From the NCBI GenBank assembly GCA_947489665.1, contig CANLEH010000003.1:186001-250000 (forward strand): a stretch of 64,000 nucleotides of DNA, given 5' to 3'. Under the pieces are notes generated by a model, which had not been told where the DNA came from, made no database searches, and saw nothing but the letters and a program-made list of their open reading frames with translations. The stretch's first letter is position 1. Each line of letters begins with the position of its first letter. Below, piece after piece: positions 8,641 through 16,651 of the stretch. Source of the stretch: an uncultured Roseicyclus sp. (GTDB lineage: Bacteria; Pseudomonadota; Alphaproteobacteria; Rhodobacterales; Rhodobacteraceae). Both the position numbers and the translations under genes were made by a program.

Positions 8641-10436
8641 CAGAAGCTGTGCCCAATGCCAATGTAAAGGAAGAGGTCCTCACCGACTCCATCGCCTCGC
8701 AGCGGGGTTGCTACATCGACCCGGATTGGGCCGAATGGAGTGGCATAACGGACGCCCAAGCCACCACCTGCATGCCAGTCGCCACCGCCACCAAGGGAGT
8801 CTGCTCCAATAAAGCCAGCGTCGGCAAAGGCCACGAGGCCGAAATTGGTCTCACCTATGTCTTGTCTGAATTCCGTAGAAAGGCCGGCAAAACTGCGCCC
8901 CGCAGCTTCCACGCCAAGCTGCATCGCCCCCAAGGATTGGTATTCCTGACCGCGGACAGTTCCGGTTCCTCCAGAAAAGAACAGAAAACTTGGCGGGATT
9001 TCAGTGAACTCACCGCCAAACACGCTGCCCAATTGAGCGCGCAATGCCACTCGACTGGCCCGTTCTTCGCCAAAGCCAAAATACGCTCGCCCGTCAACGT
9101 AGGCCCTTACGCCGCTGTGACCCTGGTCGGTCGCGAATGGAGTCGTTTCAGCCTCAAAGTAGAAAAGGCGGCGCGCATCTAAAGGATCATCGCGACGGTC
9201 CCACGTTACAGACGCCGGCAATGAGACCATCAAGACCTCGCGGTCAATGAACTGATCTTCAATTTCGAAGTAGTCGATTGCCAGTCCAGCGGTCCCCGAC
9301 AGGGTTCGGGTGAACCGATGCTCTACCCCAGCTTCCACACCGAAAGTTCTGACCGTGAACGCTGGCTCATCCAGATACTCAGCACCAATCTCGGTGTAAA
9401 AGGTCGTGTCGGGAGTGAACGTCGCGGGGCGTGAAAAACGAAGCCCCAAAGTGGCATCAACGCCCTCAATCTCATCGGATGAAAGGCCCTCGGATCCAAT
9501 GCCTCGAATTTCGCCATCGATGCGCAGTCTCTCTGCGCCACCAAAGAGATTCCGGTGGAGCCAGTAGGCGCTCGCCCGGAACCCATCATCGGTTGAGAAC
9601 TCCAATCCGCCGCCAAACCTGCGGGGCAAGCTTTCGACAAGTGTAGCCTCGATGTTCATCACGCCGTCGGGCCCGACCTCGCCTTCTTGTAGGGCGATAG
9701 CGGAAAAGACTTGCGTGTCCCGCAGACGCTCTTCCGCACGATCCAACTCCTCGGGCGAGAATATCTCCCCTTCCGGCAGACCCGCGATGGCCAAGATGCG
9801 CTCTGTCCGCATGCGTTCGTGGCCCTGTGGATTGAGCGTTCCGAAACGAACGACCTGCCCTGGGTCGATACGGACCCGTACGTCCAATATGGCCTCGCCG
9901 TTGCGGGCGGTGATCTGCTGGCCTTCCACGCCTGCGGTTGCATACCCAGCCTCACGCCATGCGTCTATTGCCGCGCCGGTCGTGTCGCGAAGAAGCGGCG
10001 TAGACGCCGCGCCGCCAGTCCGGAAATCACCGGGAAGTTCCGTGCCCGAGGCCAAGGGACCAATATCCGCAATACCCAGTGTGAAGTTTGGACCGGGATC
10101 AACGCGGATTGTAATGTTTGTGATCGACCGTGGTGCCCCAAATGGTGGAATCCTGGCGGCCTCGCGGCCGTCCACGTCGATCCGCACAACCGGCGCGAAA
10201 TGCCCTTCATTGTAGAGCGCCGCGACAAGCCTGCCGTAATCCGCGCGGGCTGCTGCGATGAAATCCTGAGCAGTGCGCGGCTCTTCGGTTTCTTGAAGCA
10301 GCAGGGACGCTGTACGCAGGCTATCACGCAGGTCTTCATCGGCGTTCGGGGCCGTGAATTGTACGTTTTGCGCTTCGGCAACGCCGAGGCCCAATCCTAC
10401 GGCTGCGGCAATGATCATCGATGTACGAGCAGACAT
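8640..10436 (-). CDS. tamA: Outer-membrane assembly factor TamA (BamA/Omp85 family)
   Basis: The 598-residue protein has a signal peptide (MSARTSMIIAAAVGLGLGVAEA), POTRA domains over about residues 25-260 (for example FGTLNPQGHERMRTERI and FSPEELDRAEERLRDTQVFSAI), and a C-terminal Omp85 barrel. The barrel carries a GTVRGQEYQ version of the conserved VRGY loop and ends in an aromatic residue (YIGIGHSF), as outer-membrane barrels do. With TamB it forms the TAM complex. It is the first gene of the pair and is divergent from the NDUFA9-like gene across about 147 bases. Confidence 0.93.
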   Translation of the reverse strand: MSARTSMIIAAAVGLGLGVAEAQNVQFTAPNADEDLRDSLRTASLLLQETEEPRTAQDFIAAARADYGRLVAALYNEGHFAPVVRIDVDGREAARIPPFGAPRSITNITIRVDPGPNFTLGIADIGPLASGTELPGDFRTGGAASTPLLRDTTGAAIDAWREAGYATAGVEGQQITARNGEAILDVRVRIDPGQVVRFGTLNPQGHERMRTERILAIAGLPEGEIFSPEELDRAEERLRDTQVFSAIALQEGEVGPDGVMNIEATLVESLPRRFGGGLEFSTDDGFRASAYWLHRNLFGGAERLRIDGEIRGIGSEGLSSDEIEGVDATLGLRFSRPATFTPDTTFYTEIGAEYLDEPAFTVRTFGVEAGVEHRFTRTLSGTAGLAIDYFEIEDQFIDREVLMVSLPASVTWDRRDDPLDARRLFYFEAETTPFATDQGHSGVRAYVDGRAYFGFGEERASRVALRAQLGSVFGGEFTEIPPSFLFFSGGTGTVRGQEYQSLGAMQLGVEAAGRSFAGLSTEFRQDIGETNFGLVAFADAGFIGADSLGGGGDWHAGGGLGVRYATPFGPIRVDVATPLRGDGVGEDLFLYIGIGHSF

Positions 10437-10583
10437 TCTCGATTGTTAAATCGACGTTCATGTATTTGCTAGCCGATATGCATAGTTTCGCGTCCGTTGC
10501 GCGGAAAGTTGAGACGTTTTGCGCCTTGCCGCTTGTGGAGCGGGGCCGTATCACAACCCAAACGCGACCGGAGGGGCCCATCG

Positions 10584-11567
10584 ATGGCTAAACTCGTCAC
10601 CATTTTCGGCGGCTCGGGCTTTGTGGGCCGCTACATCGCACGCCGTATGGCCAAAGAAGGCTGGCGCGTGCGTGTCGCCGTGCGTCGCCCGAATGAGGCG
10701 CTGTTCGTGAAGCCGTATGGTGTTGTCGGGCAAGTGGAGCCGATCCTGGCCAATATTCGCGACGATGCCTCAGTCCGGGCTGCGATCCATGGCGCGGATG
10801 CCGTGGTGAATTGCGTGGGCACATTCGACGCCGGTGGAAAGAATAACTTCGATGCGGTCCAGCATGAAGGCGCTGCCCGCATTGCGCGCATCGCGGCGGA
10901 AGAAGGTGCCGAGGCGCTGGTTCATATCTCGGCCATCGGCGCGGATGCAGAGGGCAACAGCCTTTACGCGCAGTCCAAGGCTGCCGGTGAAGCCGCCGTG
11001 CTGGAGACCTTTCCCGGCGCGATGATCCTGCGGCCATCGGTTGTGTTCGGTCCGGAAGATCAATTCTTCAACCGGTTTGCGGGCATGACGCGCCTTGGCC
11101 CGATCCTGCCCGTCGCAGGTGCGGAAACGCGGTTCCAACCGGTCTATGTGGACGATGTGGCACAGGCCGCGGTCAAAGGCATTCTGGGCGAGGCGCAGGG
11201 CACGTTTGAGCTGGGTGGCCCTGATGTTGAGACGTTCCGCGAATTGATGAACCGCATGTTGCGGGTCATTCGCCGTCGCCGCCTTGTCCTGAACATCCCA
11301 TTCTTCGTCGCACGGATCATGGCGTTTAGCCTAGACATGGTGCAGATGATCACGCTTGGCCTGTTCAACAATGGCATCCTGACCCGGGACCAAGTGCGCT
11401 CGCTTGCGTCTGACAATGTTGTCGGCGAAGGGGCCCAAACGCTTGCGGATCTCGGCGTTGAGGCTACCGCGATGGAGGCGGTGCTGGACGACTACCTCTA
11501 CGTTTTCCGGCCCTCCGGGCAATATTCCGACATCAAGGAAAGCGCGCAGAACCTGCGGGAAAGCTAG
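10584..11567 (+). CDS. NDUFA9-like NAD(P)-binding protein (atypical SDR)
   Basis: I place the start at the ATG at 10584 because GGAGGGG lies at good spacing and MAKLVTIFGGSGFVGRYIA is the conserved N-terminus; this gives 327 residues. The Rossmann motif GGSGFVG binds the dinucleotide. YAQSK resembles the SDR YxxxK, and the pattern through GPEDQFFNRFA is typical of complex I NDUFA9-subunit family proteins found in alphaproteobacteria. Bacterial members are often annotated as NADH-ubiquinone oxidoreductase proteins, but the gene is outside any nuo operon and its substrate is not known. The stop overlaps that of uppP in CTAG. Confidence 0.82.
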   Translation: MAKLVTIFGGSGFVGRYIARRMAKEGWRVRVAVRRPNEALFVKPYGVVGQVEPILANIRDDASVRAAIHGADAVVNCVGTFDAGGKNNFDAVQHEGAARIARIAAEEGAEALVHISAIGADAEGNSLYAQSKAAGEAAVLETFPGAMILRPSVVFGPEDQFFNRFAGMTRLGPILPVAGAETRFQPVYVDDVAQAAVKGILGEAQGTFELGGPDVETFRELMNRMLRVIRRRRLVLNIPFFVARIMAFSLDMVQMITLGLFNNGILTRDQVRSLASDNVVGEGAQTLADLGVEATAMEAVLDDYLYVFRPSGQYSDIKESAQNLRES

Positions 11568-12367
11568 GTATACGCGATCCCAAGCAGGATCAGCCCAAGT
11601 ACGACGCGGTAGATCACGTAGGGCGTGAAGCTGACGCTGCGCAGCAATTTGAACATCAGGACAAGCGCCGCGAGGGCCGCAATGAAGGCGAAGCCGGCAG
11701 CGATCGCGCCATCGCGCGCGGCGGCTGCATCTGCGGTAGCGATGACCTCCGCCCCTGCGAAGACGCCGGAGGCGATAATTGTCGGGATCGACATGAGCAT
11801 AGCCAAGCGTGCGGCGCTTTCCCGGTCATATCCAAGGTAGCGGCCAGCCGTGATCGTGATGCCGCTGCGAGATGTGCCGGGGATCAGGGCGATGGCCTGC
11901 CACAGCCCCATGACGATGGCGTCTCGAAGCGTCCAATCCTCGGAGCGTTTCTCCTGCGGGCCCTTCTGGTCGGCCCAATAGAGGACGAGGCCAAAAATCA
12001 ACATCGTCCAACCGATGACGGTGATGGACCGCAGTTGGTCGTAGAGGCCGGACACCTCCAACGCGAGACCGAAGATGATCACGGGGATGGTGGCGAGCAC
12101 CAATAGGAAGGCGAGCTTTGATCCCGGCGTGTCGATCTTTCCGGTGAGCATGCGCGGAAGACCCGCGAGGCCCATTTTCACGTCGCTCCAGAAGTAGAGG
12201 ATGACGGCGCCCAAAGTGCCCACATGTACGGCTACATCTATGACCTGTCCCTGGTCTTCCAGGCCGGTGAGATTCGGCAGCAGAATCAGGTGACCGGAGG
12301 AAGAAACCGGCAAGAACTCGGTTACGCCTTGGATGAGGGCAAGAATTAGCAGGTGGAGCAAGCTCAT
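11564..12367 (-). CDS. uppP: Undecaprenyl-diphosphatase (BacA type)
   Basis: UppP removes a phosphate from undecaprenyl diphosphate at the periplasmic face, recycling the lipid carrier for peptidoglycan and O-antigen synthesis, and gives bacitracin resistance. The 267-residue, highly hydrophobic protein carries both active-site motifs: QGVTEFLPVSSSGH (about 13-26) and PGTSRSGITI (about 170-179). No strong ribosome-binding site is seen before the ATG at 12367. It faces gltD across about 200 bases of AT-rich DNA that must hold both promoters, although I could not pick out clear boxes. Confidence 0.94.
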   Translation of the reverse strand: MSLLHLLILALIQGVTEFLPVSSSGHLILLPNLTGLEDQGQVIDVAVHVGTLGAVILYFWSDVKMGLAGLPRMLTGKIDTPGSKLAFLLVLATIPVIIFGLALEVSGLYDQLRSITVIGWTMLIFGLVLYWADQKGPQEKRSEDWTLRDAIVMGLWQAIALIPGTSRSGITITAGRYLGYDRESAARLAMLMSIPTIIASGVFAGAEVIATADAAAARDGAIAAGFAFIAALAALVLMFKLLRSVSFTPYVIYRVVLGLILLGIAYT

Positions 12368-12570
12368 ATCAGGTCAATCGAGTCTATCTGTAAGTATATG
12401 ATTTAGAGCGAAGTTTCCATAAATAGGTAAATAAAGCTGCCATACTAAGGCATGTTTTCTGCCCGATGATCGTATCTTTTGTACATCTGAAAGCAAAAAG
12501 GTCAGCATTATTGTCTTTTTATCTCGTGAGACCCCCGATATACGGGCCGCTCAGATAGGGGAGATGTGGT

Positions 12571-14013
12571 TTGGCTAAGCAACCCATGTTGAAGTTTGTG
12601 ACTGTTGGTAAGGAGATGCCTGAAAAGCGGGCAGCGGACCAGCGGAAAGAGGATTTCGCCGAAATCTATGGCGAATATGCGCGCGAGAAGGCGGCGGAGC
12701 AGGCTGGGCGGTGCAGCCAGTGCGGCGTGCCCTATTGCCAGTCGCATTGCCCGTTGCACAACAATATCCCCGACTGGCTGAAGCTGACCGCCGAAGGCCG
12801 CCTGCGCGAAGCCTATGAGGTCAGCCAGGCCACGAACACCTTCCCCGAAATCTGCGGACGCATCTGCCCGCAAGACCGACTGTGCGAAGGCAATTGCGTG
12901 ATCGAGCAATCGGGCCATGGCACGGTCACAATCGGCTCGGTCGAGAAATACATCACCGACACGGCCTGGGATGAAGGCTGGGTCATGCCCATCGCGCCTT
13001 CGGTGGAACGCCCTGAATCCGTTGGAATTATCGGCGCGGGTCCTGGCGGACTTGCGGCTGCGGACATGCTGCGCCGCGCGGGTCTGCAGGTTACGATCTA
13101 TGACCGCTATGACCGCGCGGGCGGGCTTCTGACCTATGGCATTCCCGGCTTCAAGCTGGAGAAAGACGTGGTCATGCGCCGCAACAAGTTGCTGGCGGAT
13201 GGCGGCGTGAAGTTTGAGCTGAACACGGATGTGGGCCAGGACATCACACTGGCCGAAATCCGCGAAGAGCATGACTTCGTGATCATTGCCACGGGTGTCT
13301 ACAAGTCGCGCGATTTGCCCGGCCCCAATGCGACGGCAACGGGTATGGTGCGTGCCATCGACTATCTAACCGCTTCAAATCGCAAGTCTTTTGGCGATGC
13401 TGTGCCGGAATTCGACAATGGTGAGCTGAATGCCGAGGGCAAGCGGATCGTGGTGATCGGCGGCGGTGACACGGCGATGGATTGCGTGCGCACGGCCACC
13501 CGGCAGGGTGCCACGAGCGTCAAATGCCTGTACCGCCGCGACCGGGCCAATATGCCGGGATCGCAACGCGAAGTGCAGAACGCAGAGGAAGAAGGCGTTG
13601 AATTCGTTTGGCTTTCTGCGCCCAAGGGCTTCAACGCCACCAATGATGTGGTTGACGGGGTTCTCGTCCAGAAGATGCGGCTTGGCGCGCCGGATGTGAC
13701 GGGGCGCCAATCCCCGGAAGTCATTGAAGGTGCTGACTATATTGAGGGCGCTGACATGGTGATCAAAGCCCTTGGCTTTGAACCTGAGGATCTGCCGACG
13801 CTGTGGGATATGCCGGAGCTGGCTGTCACGCGCTGGGGCACGATCAAGGCCAAGCCGATGACCCATGAAACCGACCTCGAAAACGTGTTTGCGGTGGGTG
13901 ACATCGTACGCGGCGCGTCGCTGGTCGTGTGGGCGATCCGAGACGGTCGCGAAGCGGCGGAGACGATCCTTGAACGGGTCATGTCGGCGCCGAAGACCGT
14001 GGCGGCGGAATAG
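12571..14013 (+). CDS. gltD: Glutamate synthase small subunit
   Basis: GltD is the FAD/NADPH half of glutamate synthase and passes electrons to GltB, where 2-oxoglutarate and glutamine become two glutamates. The 480-residue protein starts at a TTG with AGGGGAG 6 bases upstream. The N-terminal iron-sulfur domain has cysteines 48, 51, 56 and 60 (CSQCGVPYCQSHC) and a second set in CGRICPQDRLCEGNC. It is followed by GAGPGGLAAA for FAD and GGGDTAMD for NADPH. gltB lies 2.6 kb downstream on the same strand with four small genes between, so whether the two share a transcript is uncertain. Confidence 0.95.
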   Translation: MAKQPMLKFVTVGKEMPEKRAADQRKEDFAEIYGEYAREKAAEQAGRCSQCGVPYCQSHCPLHNNIPDWLKLTAEGRLREAYEVSQATNTFPEICGRICPQDRLCEGNCVIEQSGHGTVTIGSVEKYITDTAWDEGWVMPIAPSVERPESVGIIGAGPGGLAAADMLRRAGLQVTIYDRYDRAGGLLTYGIPGFKLEKDVVMRRNKLLADGGVKFELNTDVGQDITLAEIREEHDFVIIATGVYKSRDLPGPNATATGMVRAIDYLTASNRKSFGDAVPEFDNGELNAEGKRIVVIGGGDTAMDCVRTATRQGATSVKCLYRRDRANMPGSQREVQNAEEEGVEFVWLSAPKGFNATNDVVDGVLVQKMRLGAPDVTGRQSPEVIEGADYIEGADMVIKALGFEPEDLPTLWDMPELAVTRWGTIKAKPMTHETDLENVFAVGDIVRGASLVVWAIRDGREAAETILERVMSAPKTVAAE

Positions 14014-14021
14014 GAAACCCT

Positions 14022-14085
14022 GACCATTTGGACGCAAATGCGACCATCTGGACGCAATTCTTCGGAAAAAAGCGTCCAGTTGGTC
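14022..14085. repeat. Three-copy motif, two direct and one inverted
   Basis: GACCATTTGGACGCAA (14022-14037) and GACCATCTGGACGCAA (14042-14057) are direct copies exactly 20 bases apart. GCGTCCAGTTGGTC (14072-14085) is the inverted copy. The inverted copy can pair with either direct copy, best with the second (13 of 14 positions). The array starts 8 bases after the gltD stop and ends 69 bases before the next gene. It could be an operator array, an attenuator with two competing stems, or a terminator without a T-run. Confidence 0.6.
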
Positions 14086-14154
14086 ACAGTTTCACGGATG
14101 AGATGAAAAAGCGCTCAGATGAACGCATCGACAAACAAGGACAGGAAGGCTGAC

Positions 14155-14892
14155 GTGATCGGACGCATTTGTAAACAGATCGTTAACGTGACCATCGCCG
14201 GGCTTGCCATGAGCATGCCCGCAGCGGCGCAAACGGCGGATCGGTTTCCGGTGCCCGAAGGCTGTACGGCTTTCCTGACGGTGCAGTCGCGGTCGTGCCT
14301 CGTGTCGCACCATTGGCGGTGCGAGACCGATCCGGAGGGTAGCCATTGGCGCGTGACGCTGGATCAGGACGGGCCGTTTTACCTGAACTACACCGACAGC
14401 GAATTTCGTTGGTTGCAGGCCTTCAACCTGCGCACCGGCAGCCGTGACGTTCTGATCGAGCCGGAAGAAGATCCTGCAAGCATGGCTGAGCTGCTGGAGA
14501 CGGGAAATGACACGATGGTTTTTTCGATCCGTGAGGAGCGGGCCGAGGGGATTTTCCAGCGCGACTATACCGGGTTCGACCGGCTGACGGGCGATCAGAT
14601 CACCATCGACGGGCGGCCTTTGCTGGTGACGGAGTTTGCCTATCAGTGGGAAACTACCGCCGGGCCGCGCCTGACGGAAGGCACGCAGTTCGTCTCTCGC
14701 GAGATGGGGTTGTTCTTTGGCGGTTTGGAAACTGTCACAACGCCGGGTGGCGAGACCTTCGAGGGCAATTACAGCCCGGTGGAATTCCATGAGGCGGGTG
14801 ATCCCGATTTTCTGACGACGCAGCCGGAATATGATTGCGGCGACATGATGAGCGGCCTTCCCGCCGACCTGATCTGGAGGGCGTCGCAGTGA
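14155..14892 (+). CDS. Secreted hypothetical protein between gltD and gltB
   Basis: I do not recognise this family. The ORF track begins at 14119, but the GTG at 14155 has AGGAAGG five bases upstream and then encodes a clean signal peptide (hydrophobic NVTIAGLAMSMPAAAQ, likely cleaved after AAAQ), so I prefer it; this gives about 245 residues. The mature protein has cysteines in GCTAFLTVQSRSCLVSHHWRCETD and YDCGDMM that could form disulfides, and many short alternating strands. It overlaps the next gene by four bases (GTGA) and heads a cluster that runs into gltB. Confidence 0.7.
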   Translation: MIGRICKQIVNVTIAGLAMSMPAAAQTADRFPVPEGCTAFLTVQSRSCLVSHHWRCETDPEGSHWRVTLDQDGPFYLNYTDSEFRWLQAFNLRTGSRDVLIEPEEDPASMAELLETGNDTMVFSIREERAEGIFQRDYTGFDRLTGDQITIDGRPLLVTEFAYQWETTAGPRLTEGTQFVSREMGLFFGGLETVTTPGGETFEGNYSPVEFHEAGDPDFLTTQPEYDCGDMMSGLPADLIWRASQ

Positions 14893-15452
14893 CACGGTTG
14901 GCGTTTGTCCAAGCGCGATTTGTGATCGTTGCGCTGCTGTTGCTGGGCCTGGCCCTGCCGGTCAGCGCGCAGCAAACGCCTTGGTCGCTTTCCGTGCGGA
15001 GTGAGCTGCTGACCGATGAGATCTCAGGCGTGGTGAACGATTTCGGGGACGAGACGATCGACACCATTTGGGCGTCCCCAAGTGTCTACATCCTTGATGG
15101 GATCGCGCGGCCTTGTGAGGCCTATGACTATTTCGAAGTGAATTTCTTTGGTGGCCGTGGGGCACCGGGCTGGGACCTGAATGTGATTTTCGAGGTTCAG
15201 CGGACAGGCACCGGTTGGGCCGTGTCGAACCCCGGCGTCTTCTTCAATGAAGTGAACCGCGACGCCGCCCCCGTGCGGTCTTGGGAAGGGTTTACGGATG
15301 TCCGTGTGGCGGTTTCAAACATCGCATGCACGCCGCAGGGACGGATGCGGATCCAGATGGAGTTTGCCGTGCCGTTGTCGGGCACGCGCGGCGAGCAGAG
15401 CTTTGAGATGCGCGGAACCGCGCTGGGTGACTATGACATATTGCTCGATTAA
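14889..15452 (+). CDS. Secreted hypothetical protein, second gene of the gltD-gltB insert
   Basis: The start is taken as the GTG at 14889, which overlaps the previous stop as GTGA and has GGAGGG upstream. The product has 187 residues with a strong signal peptide (FVIVALLLLGLALPVSAQ). The mature part is small, beta-rich and has two cysteines (RPCEAYDY and IACTPQGR). No family is recognised. Tight coupling with the gene before suggests that the two secreted products work together, perhaps in the periplasm. Confidence 0.7.
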   Translation: MTRLAFVQARFVIVALLLLGLALPVSAQQTPWSLSVRSELLTDEISGVVNDFGDETIDTIWASPSVYILDGIARPCEAYDYFEVNFFGGRGAPGWDLNVIFEVQRTGTGWAVSNPGVFFNEVNRDAAPVRSWEGFTDVRVAVSNIACTPQGRMRIQMEFAVPLSGTRGEQSFEMRGTALGDYDILLD

Positions 15453-15527
15453 CGGCGCATCTGTGCGCCCAGGTTTGGCGCGCGGTCGCAGCAGGAGTTG
15501 GACGGTGAAACAGGCAGGAGCCCTTCG

Positions 15528-15986
15528 ATGAGCATTGCTGATCCTTATCGGACCAGTGGCACGCTGGACGGTGCGTGCCTGTGCGGTGCTGTGCAGATCG
15601 CGGTCGATGGTGACTACGTCGCGGCTGTCGGTGTGTGCCATTGCGGGATCTGCCAGCGGTCGAACGGTGTCGTCTGGGGGGCCTTTCAGGCCAGTGCCGA
15701 TGCTGTGACGGTCACGGGTGACGTGGCCAGCTATGCTTCCACCCCTTTTGCGACGCGCACGTTTTGCCCGGTGTGCGGCAGCAACCTTTGGCTGCGCGAC
15801 AACGAGGGTGATGCGGTGTTCGAGTTGATGCCGGCCCTGTTCCCAGAGGCGGCTACGTTTCCGGTGATCTCGGAAATCTACACTGACTGCGCGCCTGCTT
15901 ATGCCGCTTTGGCGGGCGACCATCGGCGGGCCAGCAAGACCGAATATGAAGCCAAGAACCGCCACGTTACGGAGGGCAGTGCATGA
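15528..15986 (+). CDS. GFA-family zinc protein (Mss4-like fold)
   Basis: The protein has the cysteine pattern of the glutathione-dependent formaldehyde-activating (GFA/CENP-V) family: CLCG near residue 18, CHCGICQRS near 37, and CPVCGSNL near 80, which bind two zinc ions. The ATG at 15528 follows AGGAG at good spacing and gives 152 residues, the normal family length. Most members have no proven substrate, and the name reflects one studied homologue. It overlaps the next gene as ATGA. Confidence 0.82.
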   Translation: MSIADPYRTSGTLDGACLCGAVQIAVDGDYVAAVGVCHCGICQRSNGVVWGAFQASADAVTVTGDVASYASTPFATRTFCPVCGSNLWLRDNEGDAVFELMPALFPEAATFPVISEIYTDCAPAYAALAGDHRRASKTEYEAKNRHVTEGSA

Positions 15987-16651
15987 GCATGCCATATGAT
16001 TTGTCAAAAACGGGCCGCGTCGCCGCGATGTTTCTGCTGGCTTATGCGGCCGCGGAGGTTCTGTTTACTTGGCATTCCTTCCAGCTTTTCGGCTTCTACG
16101 ACGCGATTGAAGGCAATCTTCTGTCCGCCGTTGAGATGGATGCGGAGGCGGCCCGCATCGACGGGACTGGTATTCTGGTCGCGGGTGTTTTCATGATCAC
16201 CTTGATCGGGTGCTATATCGCAAGCGGGATGTGGATTTACCGCGCGGCGACCAATGCGCAGGCGGTGACACCGAACCCGGACGCAATTGGGCCGGGTTGG
16301 TCTGTCGGCTGGTTCGCCGTTCCAATTGCCAACTTTTGGATGCCCTACAAGGCGCTTCGGCAGCATTGGGACGGGTTGGCTGGGTCCGGCGGGCCGAGTT
16401 GGCCATCCTGGGCCATCATCTGGTGGCTTTTGTGGGTGTTTGGCAATGCCACCGCCACGGTTGGGACTCGGTTGAATTTCGATGCTCAGACGATCGATCA
16501 ATTCCGGACGGCGACCACCTTGGATGTCGCGTCATCGGTTCTTTCGATCCCTGCGGCGCTGATGTTCCGCAAGCTTATTCTAGACATGACGGCGCTGAGT
16601 GCAGACGCGCGGCCCGCCACCACCCCTGACCTTGAGGAGGGACAGCTATGA
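15983..16651 (+). CDS. DUF4328-like membrane protein
   Basis: The 222-residue protein has about four membrane segments: near 12-34, near 64-86, near 107-125 (GWSVGWFAVPIANFWMPY) and near 140-160 (SWPSWAIIWWLLWVFGNA). The GWFAVPIANFWMPYKALRQ block is typical of DUF4328 proteins, whose function is unknown. It overlaps the GFA gene by ATGA at its start and gltB by ATGA at its end, so it is translated directly ahead of the glutamate synthase large subunit. Confidence 0.75.
   Translation: MSMPYDLSKTGRVAAMFLLAYAAAEVLFTWHSFQLFGFYDAIEGNLLSAVEMDAEAARIDGTGILVAGVFMITLIGCYIASGMWIYRAATNAQAVTPNPDAIGPGWSVGWFAVPIANFWMPYKALRQHWDGLAGSGGPSWPSWAIIWWLLWVFGNATATVGTRLNFDAQTIDQFRTATTLDVASSVLSIPAALMFRKLILDMTALSADARPATTPDLEEGQL

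Noticed and set aside
12368-12570. AT-rich region between uppP and gltD as a small RNA or riboswitch
   Set aside because: I could not find a convincing conserved fold or terminator; it is best seen as a divergent promoter region.
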